The notes under the pieces are model-generated. The model was not told the origin of the DNA and ran no database searches. It saw only the letters and a list, made by a program, of their open reading frames with translations. From Myotis daubentonii (Eukaryota > Chordata > Mammalia > Chiroptera > Vespertilionidae): a stretch of DNA of 64,000 nt. The DNA lies in the NCBI RefSeq assembly GCF_963259705.1, contig NC_081840.1, forward strand, positions 117,355,074 to 117,419,073, read 5' to 3'. Shown piece by piece: positions 1 through 9,389 of this stretch (position 1 is its first letter; each line of letters starts with the position of its first letter). The position numbers were made by a program, and so were the translations under genes.

Positions 1-618
1 AAGTCATGGATAAAAATACCTCTTTGAGTGTGGATCAGGGATTCTACAAAGGAGTAGAAATATCAACACATGGTAGATTCAGATAAAGGTAGAATGAAAA
101 ATACTGCTATTTGGTTTTCCAAGTACATGGTGTGCAGGAGATTCAGGCTTTCCTGGTGGGCCCAGAGGAGAGTAGAAAAGTGTGTCAATGGCTAAAAATC
201 TGGGAAAAGCCCATGTTTGGAATGGGGTGGGATCTGAATCCTTATTACTTGAAGCCAATGGTTAAAGATGTGAGTAATGGGTTCAGCAGGGTATATGGCA
301 GACACCTAAAATCAAGTGGTGGATAGCAATGCTGAATGGAAGAAGAGGATACCTCTCTCCCTATTATCAGGATAAAACATGAACCAAACACAAATGGGGT
401 GAGGACAAAGAAAACATATGAGAGAAACCCTGAAAAACTGGGTAATTGCATAAAGAAGACTAAGTATTAAAACAAAAAGAGACTGCTTCCTTGAATTTTC
501 CCACACACTATCTGATATGACTAGCTTATTACTAGGTTGAGTTTAATGATAGAGAATGTTAAAAGTTCCTTTTGTATTGCGTTATGTTTTGTTTATATTA
601 TATTACATTTATTATATA
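1..618. other. AT-rich flank, no gene seen
   Basis: Mostly AT-rich sequence with only short open frames on both strands and no recognisable repeat. It ends in an AT-rich run (about 590-618) in which the first Helitron inserted. Confidence 0.5.
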
Positions 619-804
619 CTAGAGGCCCGGTGCACAAAAATTTGTGCACTCGGGGGGAAGGGAGGGTCCCTCAGCCCGGCCTGTGCCCTCTCGCAGTCTG
701 GGACCCCTCGGGAGATAACGACCTGCTGGCTTAGGCCTGCTCCCAGGTGGCAGAAGGCAGGCCCAATCCCTAGGTGCAGCCCCTGGTCGGGCTCAGAACA
801 GGGC

Positions 805-1520
805 TGACTGGGGAGTTGGGGCGCCGCCCCTGTCATGCACAGAGCAGGGCTGATCGGGAGGTTGCGATGCCACCCTCAGTCACGCTCAGGGTAGGGCTGA
901 TTGGGGGGTTGGGGCACCGCCCCCTGTCACACTCAAGACAGGGTCAATGGGCAGGTTGCGGTGCCACCCCCTGTCACACACAGAGCAGGGCCAATCAGGG
1001 GGTTGGGGCTCCGTACACTGTCACACACAGAGCAGGGCCGATCAGGGGGTTGAGGAGCCAGCCCCTGTCACTCACAGAGTAGGGCCGATCAGGGGATTGG
1101 GGCGCCGCCACTGTCACACTCAGGGCAGGGCTTATGGGGAGGTTATGGCTCTACCCTGTCACACACATAGCAGGGCCCGTGGGGGAGGGGCCGATCAGGG
1201 GGTTGGGGAGCTCCCCCCTGTCACTCACAGAGTAGGGCCAATAGGGGAGTTGGGGCACCGCCCCCTGTCACACACAGAGCAGGGCCGATCAGGGGGTTGG
1301 GGCACCACAGCCTGTCACACACAGAGCCGCAGGGCAATCAGGGGGTTGGGGCGCCCTCTATCACCCACAGAGCAGGGCCGATCAGGGGGTTGGGGCTCCT
1401 TCCCCTGTCACGAACAGAGCAGGGCGGATAGGGAGGTTGTGGGCCACCCTCCCCATCACACACAGAGCCGCAGGGCAATCAGGGGGTTTGGGTGCTGCCC
1501 CCTGTCACGCTGATCCCGGT
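805..1520. repeat. 48-bp minisatellite inside a Helitron
   Basis: About 14-15 imperfect copies of a unit near 48 bp. The shared landmarks are ggttggggcgccgcc, ctgtcacacacagagcag and ggccgatcaggg. Since 48 is divisible by 3, the array keeps reading frames open and creates a spurious 188-codon ORF (947-1513). Confidence 0.88.
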
Positions 1521-1979
1521 GCTGGGAGGCATATTACCCTTTTACTATATGGAGGCCTGGTGCACGGGTGGGGGCCGGCTGGTTTGCCCTGAAGGGTGTC
1601 CTGGATCAGGGTGGGGGTCCCCACTGGGGTGCCTGGCCAGCCTGGGTGAGGGGATGATGGCTGTTTGCAGCTGATCACACACCCTTCAGGATGGGGGTCC
1701 CCACTGTGGTGCCTGGCCAGTCTGGGTGAGGGGCTGAGGCTGTTTTCAGGCTGGCGGGTGACTGAAGCTCCCAACCGCTCCTTTTTTTCTTTTTCTTTTT
1801 TATTCTGGGCCAGCTTTAGCTCTTAGGCCTCTGCTGCTGAAAGCAGGTTTCTGGCCTTTGTTTACCTTCTGTATTTGAAACAATGTTGCGATCCTGCTGG
1901 CTGAAGCCCGGCGACTAAAGCAGGTTTCTGGGGTTTTGTTTAGCTTCTATATTTGTAACATAGTTGCTTAGAGTTGCAG

Positions 1980-2760
1980 TGCCAGGAGCCGGTCCATCCT
2001 TGCTGTTTCAAGGGACCTGGCATATATAGCATACGGTTCTTAATATGTTTGCTCCCCTTAGCGCTGTGTGTTTTAACCAAGGTCACCTCTCCGAGAAAGG
2101 TTGTTTCCCCAGGTAGGAATTTTTCCCTGAAGTCAGGGAGGGGATGCCTCTCCTATAAAGGTTGTTTCCCCAGGTAGGAATTTTTCCCTGAAGTCAGGGA
2201 GGGGATGAAACTCCTTAACTAAGTGCCAGGCGGGTAGTTAATCACTACGAACAATCATGCTTAAGCTACATAATCTTTACTCCCTGGAATGGAGATAAGA
2301 AATGCCCTAACCTTTGGAATAGAGATTGATGGGACTGAATCAACTGGTATAAATACAGATGTAACAAGACAGCAAGAGACGGAATTTAGAAGAGAGCCAA
2401 GAAGACAGAACCTACACAGAACCTACAGACAGAAGAACTTCGCTGGAGAGAACATGGCAAAAGATCCTGGACTGAACCTGACTACAGAAATTGGCAAGAG
2501 AACCTGATTAGAACCTGGTGACTGAGCCTGGCTGAAGAGCCTGGACGGAGCCTGGCTGGAAAGCCTAGAGAGGGAACATGGCTACAGAACCAGGCTGGAG
2601 ATCCTAAGCAGAACCTCTCTGGAGATCAAGACCAGAACTTGGCTGGAGATCCTGGCGAGGCTGCTGATCAACTGAACGCTGTCTCCGTGTCATTCCTTCT
2701 TCGCCGACTCCGTCTATGCCTTTTGGGAACCCCTGGACCTGCTGGGGTTGGACCCCGGCA
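1980..2760 (+). mobile_element. Solo LTR of an endogenous retrovirus (ERV2-like)
   Basis: A 781-bp LTR starting TGCCAGGAGCC and ending GACCCCGGCA, so with a TGCC/GGCA terminal inverted repeat. It is flanked by an exact 6-bp target duplication TTGCAG (1974-1979 and 2761-2766). A TATA box (TATAAATA) is at 2348-2355, giving + orientation. A segment of about 50 bp containing GGTTGTTTCCCCAGGTAGG is directly duplicated with a 61-bp offset (from 2097 and from 2158), as is common in LTR enhancers. No internal viral genes are present, so this is the product of LTR-LTR recombination. The 6-bp duplication suggests an ERV2/beta-like source, but the family is inferred. Confidence 0.82.
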
Positions 2761-2973
2761 TTGCAGCTCAGAGGCCGGCAGCGGCAGGCAGGGAACGTTG
2801 GAGTCTTCCGTCACTGAAGCAAGCAAGCCTCATGTTAGTTTCAAGCTGCCTGGCTGCTGGCTGCCATCTTGGCTGGCAGTTAATTTGCATATTGCCCTGA
2901 TTAGCCAATGGGAAGGGTAGCGGTTGTACGCTAATTACCATGTTTCTCTTTTATTAGATAGGATTATATTATA

Positions 2974-3316
2974 CTAGAGGCCCAGTGCACGAAATTCGTG
3001 CTTGGGGTGGGGGGTCCCTAAGCTAGACTTGCACCGTCTCCAATCCAGTACCCCTTGGTGGATGTCCAACAGTCAGACATCCCTCCTGCAATCTGGGACT
3101 GCTGGCTTCTAACTGCTCTCCTGCCTGCCAGCCTGAGCTCCCAAACTGCTCTGCCCTGCCAGTCTGATCCCCCTAACCGCTCTCCCCTGCCGGCTTGATC
3201 ACCCCTAACTGCCTCTGCCCCGGCCCTGCCACCATGGCTTTGTCCGAAAGGACGTCCAGAAGGTCGTCCAGAAGATGTTCAGTCTAATTAGCATATTACC
3301 CTTTTATTAGTATAGA
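2974..3316 (-). mobile_element. Short non-autonomous Helitron
   Basis: CTAG end at 2974-2977 followed by aggcccagtgcacgaaattcg; the 5' end reads (minus strand) TCTATACTAATAAAAGGG. Length 343 bp, A/T flanks. It lies only 10 bp (ttatattata) from the previous composite and directly abuts a Ves SINE. Confidence 0.88.
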
Positions 3317-3317
3317 T

Positions 3318-3498
3318 TGACTTCAGAGAGGGAGGGAGATAGAAAAGTCAATGCTGAGAGAGAATCATTGATTGCCTGTCTCCTGCACGCCCCACACTTG
3401 GGATCAAGCCCATGCATGTGCCCTGACCAGGAATTGAACTCTGGGGTCTTCAGTCCTCAGGCGGAGGCTGTATTCACTGAGCAACACCAGCCAGGGCT
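3318..3498 (-). mobile_element. Ves SINE
   Basis: tRNA-derived SINE in minus orientation: the A/pyrimidine tail side (ttcagagagggagggagat) comes first, then the body with ctcctgcacgccccacac, and the tRNA-like head ends in accagccagggct. The tail side is abutted by the Helitron. Confidence 0.85.
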
Positions 3499-5267
3499 AC
3501 ACTTTCCCTTTTCGCTGGGACGTGTTCTGTCTGCTGGAGCTGAAACACTGAAACTGTCTCATTGGGGCAGAGTGGGGTGCACTGGGAAGCTCAGGGCAGA
3601 GTGGGGTGCACTGGGTTAGAGCAGGTGGAACCCCCTGAAAGCTAAAGAGGGGCCTTGTTTAACAGCCGCACTGTTTTATGGCTGTGCTGCCTCAGTTGAG
3701 CAGCCACACTGTTGGGCTGTGCCACAGTTATCAGAAGTGTACACAACTGAGCTTTCTGCACGGATAGCTTCCTCCTCACCACACCCCCAAGCTGGGGGTT
3801 CCTCTTAGGGTTGAAGTAACACCGACTACCCTTGGTTGGTAGCTCAATTGACCACCTTGGAAAGAGAAGTGGGGAATCCTGATTTTACATGAACGCTCCA
3901 ATTTTTTAAGTTGGCAACTAATGTGAACTTCTGATGTGTGGGCCAAACCAGAGAGGCAGTCAGACCGGGTGTCCAGGCCACTGGGCGGCACTGGGCTCTT
4001 CTGCAACAGCTTGGTGGTGGGGCCAACCAAGACTCTCCACCTCCTGGCTGCGACCTCCACCCAGGGCACAGGCCACAGCCCCCACCACCATCCAAGCTGC
4101 CATGCGGGGGCACCCGTGCTGGACCAAACCATTGCCTAGCATGGGGCGGGGGCACGCTGCTGTTGGGGGAGCTCTTGGCACAAGCACCCCTACCCGTGGA
4201 ACCATCTGTTGCCTTGGAGCTGCCGCTCCAAACCATGCTACGGGCTTCAGGGAAAGCCACACACGGGGAGCCAGTGCTGCACTGCCGTGGAGGAGGGACT
4301 GGAGGGGAGAACCCCGTCGTGAGGTGCCGCCATTGGGGTGTCTCTGCCCAGAGCCCATGCCATCTGGACCCCAGGCTGGTCGGCCAAGTGGTGGGTCTGT
4401 TTACCTGGAGCCTGGGGCTGGGCACTGGGGTGGGACCAACGCCTTCTTGGGTGGTTTGTGGGAGCCTGGCTGCGGGTCCTGCTCGGGCTTGGCGCAGAGT
4501 TGTGTGTTGTCACTGCATTTTTTTGAGCAGAGATCAGCCCAGCTGTAAGGGGACCCTAAGCGTCTAAGCAGGTGAAGGGGGTGGGGGCCTGCTTGGGAAA
4601 TTCCAACGTCATCCCACTTGGTTTTTAACGCAAACCCGCCTTGGGGCGTGGACAGGCCTTGAAGGTCTTGTTTTCTTCTATCTGCTCACATTCAAGTGCC
4701 TAGCGCTATGTAAATGGACACAGTGCGCGTGGTGTTCGGTCATCCCTCTGGTCGCTTGGTCATCGGTTTTTATTTTTTTTACTACATTCCTTCCATGTGC
4801 AGTGACCACACTTCATCTGAAGCGGGGTGGGCTTGAGTGACCTGCAGGAAGCACAGGGAGAGCAGTCACTGCTGGTCACCCCTGGTGCAGCTGGGAGTAT
4901 TCTTTCTTTCTTGTGGAGTGTCTAGGGAGGGGAAGCGGTCGCAGTGCCTGAGGCCAAGTTCCAGGGGACTGGCAGCACTGTCGGGTTCATGCTGGCAGTG
5001 CTGGTCCATTGGTGCCTGGCCTGTCATCTTCAGATTTAAGCTGCAGGATTACTAAGGGAGCCAGTCTCCAGTTCCGCCCCACCTCTGCCACCAATTGATT
5101 GGAGTCTGAGGGCTGGGAGGAGGAACCAAGAGGTTTGCCTTCCAGCTGCTCGCCAGGCACCGCTGCCACCTATTGATCAGCTCCCGCTCCCTCAGCTCCC
5201 TAGCCTGGTGTTCAGACATCTCTCTGGTCGTTTAGGACATGACAGACCCTGGGTTTTTATATATTAG
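3499..5267. other. GC-rich unclassified stretch, possibly Helitron-derived
   Basis: About 1.8 kb with many overlapping open frames (up to about 209 codons on either strand at 3844-4567), which is what GC-rich DNA gives by chance. I recognise no protein domain. A direct repeat (gggcagagtggggtgcactg) occurs twice near 3565-3615. Two places, about 4737-4780 and 5220-5267, resemble the 5' end of a reversed Helitron (ctctggtcg, then tttttatat). It could be one or two old Helitrons with captured sequence, but no CTAG end was found. Confidence 0.35.
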
Positions 5268-5348
5268 GGTTATATTATATTATATTATATTATATTATAT
5301 TATATTATATTATATTATATTATAGTATAGTATATTAATTATATTATA
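5268..5348. repeat. (TTATA)n pentanucleotide array
   Basis: About 14-16 copies of ttata with small variants (tagta). The next Helitron starts directly after it. Short pieces of the same motif separate the Helitrons at 2964-2973 and 6386-6400 and follow the one ending at 13745. Confidence 0.9.
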
Positions 5349-6385
5349 CTAGAGGCCCAGTGCACAAAAATTTGTGCACTCAGGAGGGTCCCTAGCCTGG
5401 CCTGTGCCCTCTGGCAGCCCGGGAGCCCTTGGAGGATGTCCACTTGCCAGCGGGGAGCAGGCCTAAGATGCAGTCGGACATCCTTAGTGCTGCTAAGGAG
5501 GCGGGAGAGTCTCCTGCCACCACTGCTGTGCTGGCAGCTGGCAGCCTGGCTTGTGGCTGAGCAGAGCTCCCCAAACACTAGCTGTGTGAGTGCACTGACC
5601 ACCAGGGGGCAGCTCCTGAATTGAGTGTCTGCCCCCTGGTGGTCAGTGTGTGTCATAGTGACCAGTCATTCCCAGTTGTTCTGCTGTTAGGGTCAATTTG
5701 CATATTACCCTTTCATTATATAGGATAGAGGCCTGGTGCACGGGTGGGGGCCGGCTGGTTTGCCCTGAAGGGGTCCAGGATCAGGGTGTGCCTGGCCGCT
5801 GGAGTGCCTGGCCAGCCTGGGTGAGGGGCTGATGGCTGTTTGCAGGCTGGTCAAGCCCCACAGTGGGCACTCTCACCCCATGGGGGTGTGGCCAGCCTGG
5901 GTGAGGGGCTGAGGGCTGTTTGAAGGCTGGCCACAGCCCCTTCAGGGTGGGGGGGTGGGTCCTGCTGGTGTGCCTGGCCAGCCTGGGTGAGGGGCTGATG
6001 GCCATTTGCAGGCTGGCCACACCCCCTTCAGGGTGGGGGTCCCCACTGGGGTTCCTGGCCAGCCTGGCTGAGGGGCTGATGGTCATTTTCAGGCTGGCCA
6101 CAGCCCCTTCAGGGTGGGGGGCCCTACTGGCCGTTTTCAGGCTGGCCAGGCCTGTGGGCTGGAAGCAGGACCCTGGGATTTATTTATCTTCTATAATTGA
6201 AACTTTGTAGCCTTGAGCACAGCTCAGGGCTGGCCAGGGAAGGCGGGAAGCTTGGCTTCCTCCATCGCCAGGGGCAGTGCAAGCCTCCTGCTCGCTCCAG
6301 TTCCGTGGCCACAACCATCTTTGTGACGGACTGACGTAGTGAGGAGTGATGGTTAATTTGCATATTACTCTTTTATTAGATAGGA
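5349..6385 (-). mobile_element. Composite non-autonomous Helitron
   Basis: Minus-strand Helitron with CTAG at 5349-5352 and hairpin GTGCACAAAAATTTGTGCAC. Unit A ends at 5725 with the 5'-type terminus (cattatatagga), and unit B follows at once with tagaggcctggtgcacggg. The outer 5' end is at 6385 (ttttattagatagga). Unit A holds an inverted pair of CCACCAGGGGGC motifs (5599-5610 and 5631-5642). Unit B holds about four copies of an ~80-bp repeat (gtgcctggccagcctgggtg, 5800-6150). No ORF of Helitron transposase is present. Confidence 0.9.
5599..5642. promoter_or_regulatory. Inverted pair of CTCF-like core motifs
   Basis: CCACCAGGGGGC on the + strand at 5599-5610 and the same 12 bases on the minus strand at 5631-5642, 20 bp apart. 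This equals the core of the known CTCF consensus. Binding is inferred from sequence only. Confidence 0.55.
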
Positions 6386-6429
6386 TTATATTATATTATA
6401 CTAGAGGCCTGATACACAAAAATTAGTGC

Positions 6430-6444
6430 AAGAGTAGGCCTTCC
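6430..6444. repeat. Target-site duplication of the L1 (5' copy)
   Basis: AAGAGTAGGCCTTCC, repeated exactly at 13482-13496 after the L1 poly(A). It proves that the L1 inserted into an existing Helitron. Confidence 0.93.
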
Positions 6445-8436
6445 AGGAGAGGAAGATGGCGGCTGGCAGGATGGAGGTGAGGTATAGGGTGTGAGTGAGT
6501 GAGGGGGTGAAAGGAGAACGTATGGATGTATGTGGTGTGTGTGAGTGAGTGAGGGACAGTTAAATTCGGCAGGAGTAGCAGGTGCTGGCAGACCAGGCTC
6601 TCCTGGACAGAGAGCACCTACAACTGCTATGGGCACTGCCTGGACTGTGGGTCTTGGGCATGGAGCCCAGGCCATCTTGTAGGGGAGAGCGGCCCCTTCT
6701 AGGAACACATCAGCACCACCACCCAGACTGGCCTTGGACACTGCCTGTGACCCTGCAGCCACTTCAGCCAAAATCCTGCTGCCCCACCCGCAGAACTGCA
6801 GACCCTAGGACCTCCACCTCCAAGGGTGCATGACTCTGCAACAATAAGTGCGACTTCCCCCTCCCCAGCTGCAGACATCCTGACACTGTAGTCGCGCTTT
6901 TCCAGCATGCAGGCCTCCTGAGCCCACTGCTCCACAGGCCACTCTTGGGTGCCACTGTGGGTCCCTGCCGGGTATACTGCACTGGCAGTAGAAATTCTGA
7001 ATTCCCCCTTCCTGAATACTTGCCCACAGACACCTCAGTCACGCAGCTTCAACACAAGGGCCTCTCTGAGTGCACCGCCCTGGCAAACGGCCCCAGGGTA
7101 CTTCTGTGAGCTGCCACTGGGCATGCGCAAAGCCAACCAAGGACACAGCAGCAAAACCCGAGTCTTTCCACCCCACAGCTGCTGACCTCTGGATGCCATA
7201 GTTGTGCTTTTCCAGCGCACAGGCCTCCTGAGCCTAAGGCCGCATGAGGCGCTGGGTGCCTCCATGAGGCGCTGCTGGGTGCACTCTTATCTAAACAAGG
7301 ATGCATTGCCCTGGCAATAGAAATTCAGACTTCCCCCACTCCTGGGTGCCTGCCCACAGACACTGCGGTCCCGTGGTTTCAGCATGCAGGCTCCTTGAGG
7401 CCACTGCCACAGCAGGCAAATCCTGGGTCCTCTGTGAGCTGCCACTAGGCACATTCGAATCCAACCAAGGGCTCAAGGCCCTCAGAAGAAACTTGGACTT
7501 CCCCCTCCTCAGCTACCAACCTCTGGTCACTGCAGTTGCACCAACCCAGTGTGCAAGCCCCCTGAGCCTGCTACCCTGGTAGGCAGGCTCTGGGTGCTTC
7601 TCTGAGCCACCGCAAGGCACAACCCTGGCTGCTGGCATCCAGTCCCCATGGTAGCACTGCTCCAGGACGGAGCCCACTGCCCCAGCAGACGGCTCCTGGG
7701 TGCCTCTGTAAGCAGTCATTGGGCATGCATAGCCAACCAAGGGCACATGGCACCCTCAGTAGGATCCACGACATCCCCCTCCCAGCTACCTACCTCGGGA
7801 CAGGTTGGTGAATTACTGACGAATTTCCTCCCTGGACAAGGTCACATTGTTTTAGCCACAGACCCTGAGATTCCCACATCTCCAGCTGCTGGATCCTGAA
7901 CCCCCTCGTGATTCAGAAAGGGAAATCACTTTGGCCAGAGTCCCACTGCCTCAACCACAGACTATGAGACACCCGTCCACCACTGTCATGGGCTCTAGGC
8001 CCCTCGTAGTGAGTTTCAGAGTGACATTAATCCAGCAAGAGTCACACCACACCAGCCAAAGTCACAGTACCTGAGCCTCAGGCCCGCCCCGAGACTCCTT
8101 CCTCCCAGGCCATGGACTCTGGGAACGCACAGTGAGCACATACCAGTGAGACCACAGACAACCTTTTCCATGAGAACCGGAACCACAATCACATCCAAAA
8201 CAGCTTGCACAATGAAGCCAGAGGTGAGTCACATTGTCAACCTGTGACGAGACTTCATCCATGAATAAGAAACTAACATTTAATACCCAACTACAACAAG
8301 AGAACCCAAATAGCTCAAGTAGGAAGCTCTACTAGATCACCAAGCCCAGGATACATGAGAGATCACACTTCTAGCACTACCCCCAAAAGAACCTGGGTAG
8401 CAAATCAGTAGGATCTAAGACACAGAAAGAATTAAA
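6445..8436 (+). promoter_or_regulatory. L1 5' UTR with repeated monomer-like units
   Basis: About 2 kb, GC-rich. A block of the type 'cagctg...cttttccagcatgcaggcctcctgagcc' recurs in diverged form near 6867, 7008, 7172, 7340 and 7503, a spacing of about 141-168 bp. The layout resembles tandem promoter monomers of some rodent L1s. A YY1-type box is at the very start. Confidence 0.6.
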
Positions 8437-9341
8437 ATGTTACAGCAAAAAATGGGGAGACAAAAAAAACAATCCCCAAAGGAAAGGAAAAAAGAAATCA
8501 CCAGAAAGGGAATTTAAATGAAATGGAGGCAAGCAACATGTCAGAGAAAGAATTCAGAGCAATGCTCAAACAGCTGTATGACAAACACACAACTCAATGA
8601 GAATTATAAGGAGCTGAATGAGAATGTCACCAACATGAAAATGAACCAAGAGGAAATGAAGAATGACATAGCTGCAATAAAGAACACAATGGAAGGCTTA
8701 AAGAGCAGACTAGAAGAGGCTGAGGGCCACATCAGTGAATTAGAAGACAAGGTAGGAAAAAACACACAAACACAGGAGCAACTGGAAAAAAAACTTAAAA
8801 TGCAAGAGGAGAGCCTAAGGGAGCTTTGGGACAATGCAAAATGAAACAATATTCACTTAATAGGGGTACCAGAAGGAGAGGAGGAGAAGCAAGGAATAGA
8901 AAACCTGTTTGAAGAAATAATGACAGAAAACTTCCCTGATACTGGCAAGAAAAAAACCATGCAAGTCCAAGAAGCACATAGAGTCCCAAATGAGATGAAC
9001 CCCAAAAGACCAACACCAAGACACGTCATAATTAAACTGGCAAACACCAACGACAAAGTAAGAATCTTAAAGGCTGCCAGAGACAGACAGAAAGTTACCT
9101 ACAAAGGATCTACCATTAGAATATCAACTGATTTCACAACAGAAACACACCAGGCCAGAAGGGAATGGAATGAAATATACAAAGTGATGCAAAGCAAGGG
9201 AATGAACCCAAGAATACTATACCTAGCTAGACTATCATTCAAAATTGAAGGTGGAATCATGAGCTTCACAGACAAAAAAGGGCTAAGAGAGTTATTACCA
9301 CCAAGCCAGCAATGCAAGAAATGCTAAAGGGACTGCTGTAA
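8437..9341 (+). pseudogene. L1 ORF1 (RNA-binding chaperone), broken
   Basis: ORF1p is the trimeric nucleic-acid chaperone of the L1 particle. The first ATG (8437) opens a lysine-rich start, and the frame is shifted near 8515. Residues encoded at 8560-8840 form the coiled coil (many E/K heptads), followed by the RRM/C-terminal region (GVPEGEE, then PRHVIIK, then QARREWNEIYKVM). An in-frame TGA interrupts the coiled-coil/RRM junction at 8842-8844, and a one-base shift near 9293 displaces the end; in the corrected frame the stop is TAA at 9339-9341. It cannot make a full protein. Confidence 0.9.
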
Positions 9342-9389
9342 AAAGAAGAAACAGAAAGGCAAGAAGGAACACAAACATTAAGAATAAAA

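Larger units (their letters stand above)
619..2963 (-). mobile_element. Composite non-autonomous Helitron, split by a solo LTR
   Basis: Read on the minus strand this is a Helitron: the 3' end CTAG lies at 619-622, next to the subterminal inverted repeat around GTGCACAAAAATTTGTGCAC, and the 5' end TCCTATCTAATAAAAG lies at about 2948-2963. It is flanked by A and T, the normal Helitron target. Internally there are two units. Unit A is 619 to about 1552. Unit B starts at about 1553 with a second 3'-end-like motif (gaggcctggtgcacggg) and runs to 2963. Unit A carries a 48-bp tandem repeat; unit B is interrupted by a solo LTR. No Rep/helicase ORF is present, so the element depended on an autonomous partner. 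The same two-unit layout recurs at 5349-6385 and 47163-48215. Confidence 0.88.

Noticed and set aside
947..1513. 188-codon ORF on the + strand
   Set aside because: It is made of a 48-bp tandem repeat (16 codons) inside a Helitron; no domain, and repeat length alone keeps it open.
805..1520. Regular repeats that could suggest a CRISPR array
   Set aside because: The whole unit is repeated with no unique spacers, and the DNA is mammalian.
3844..4567. Overlapping ORFs of 190-209 codons on both strands
   Set aside because: GC-rich DNA with several frames open at once; no recognisable domain or splice structure.
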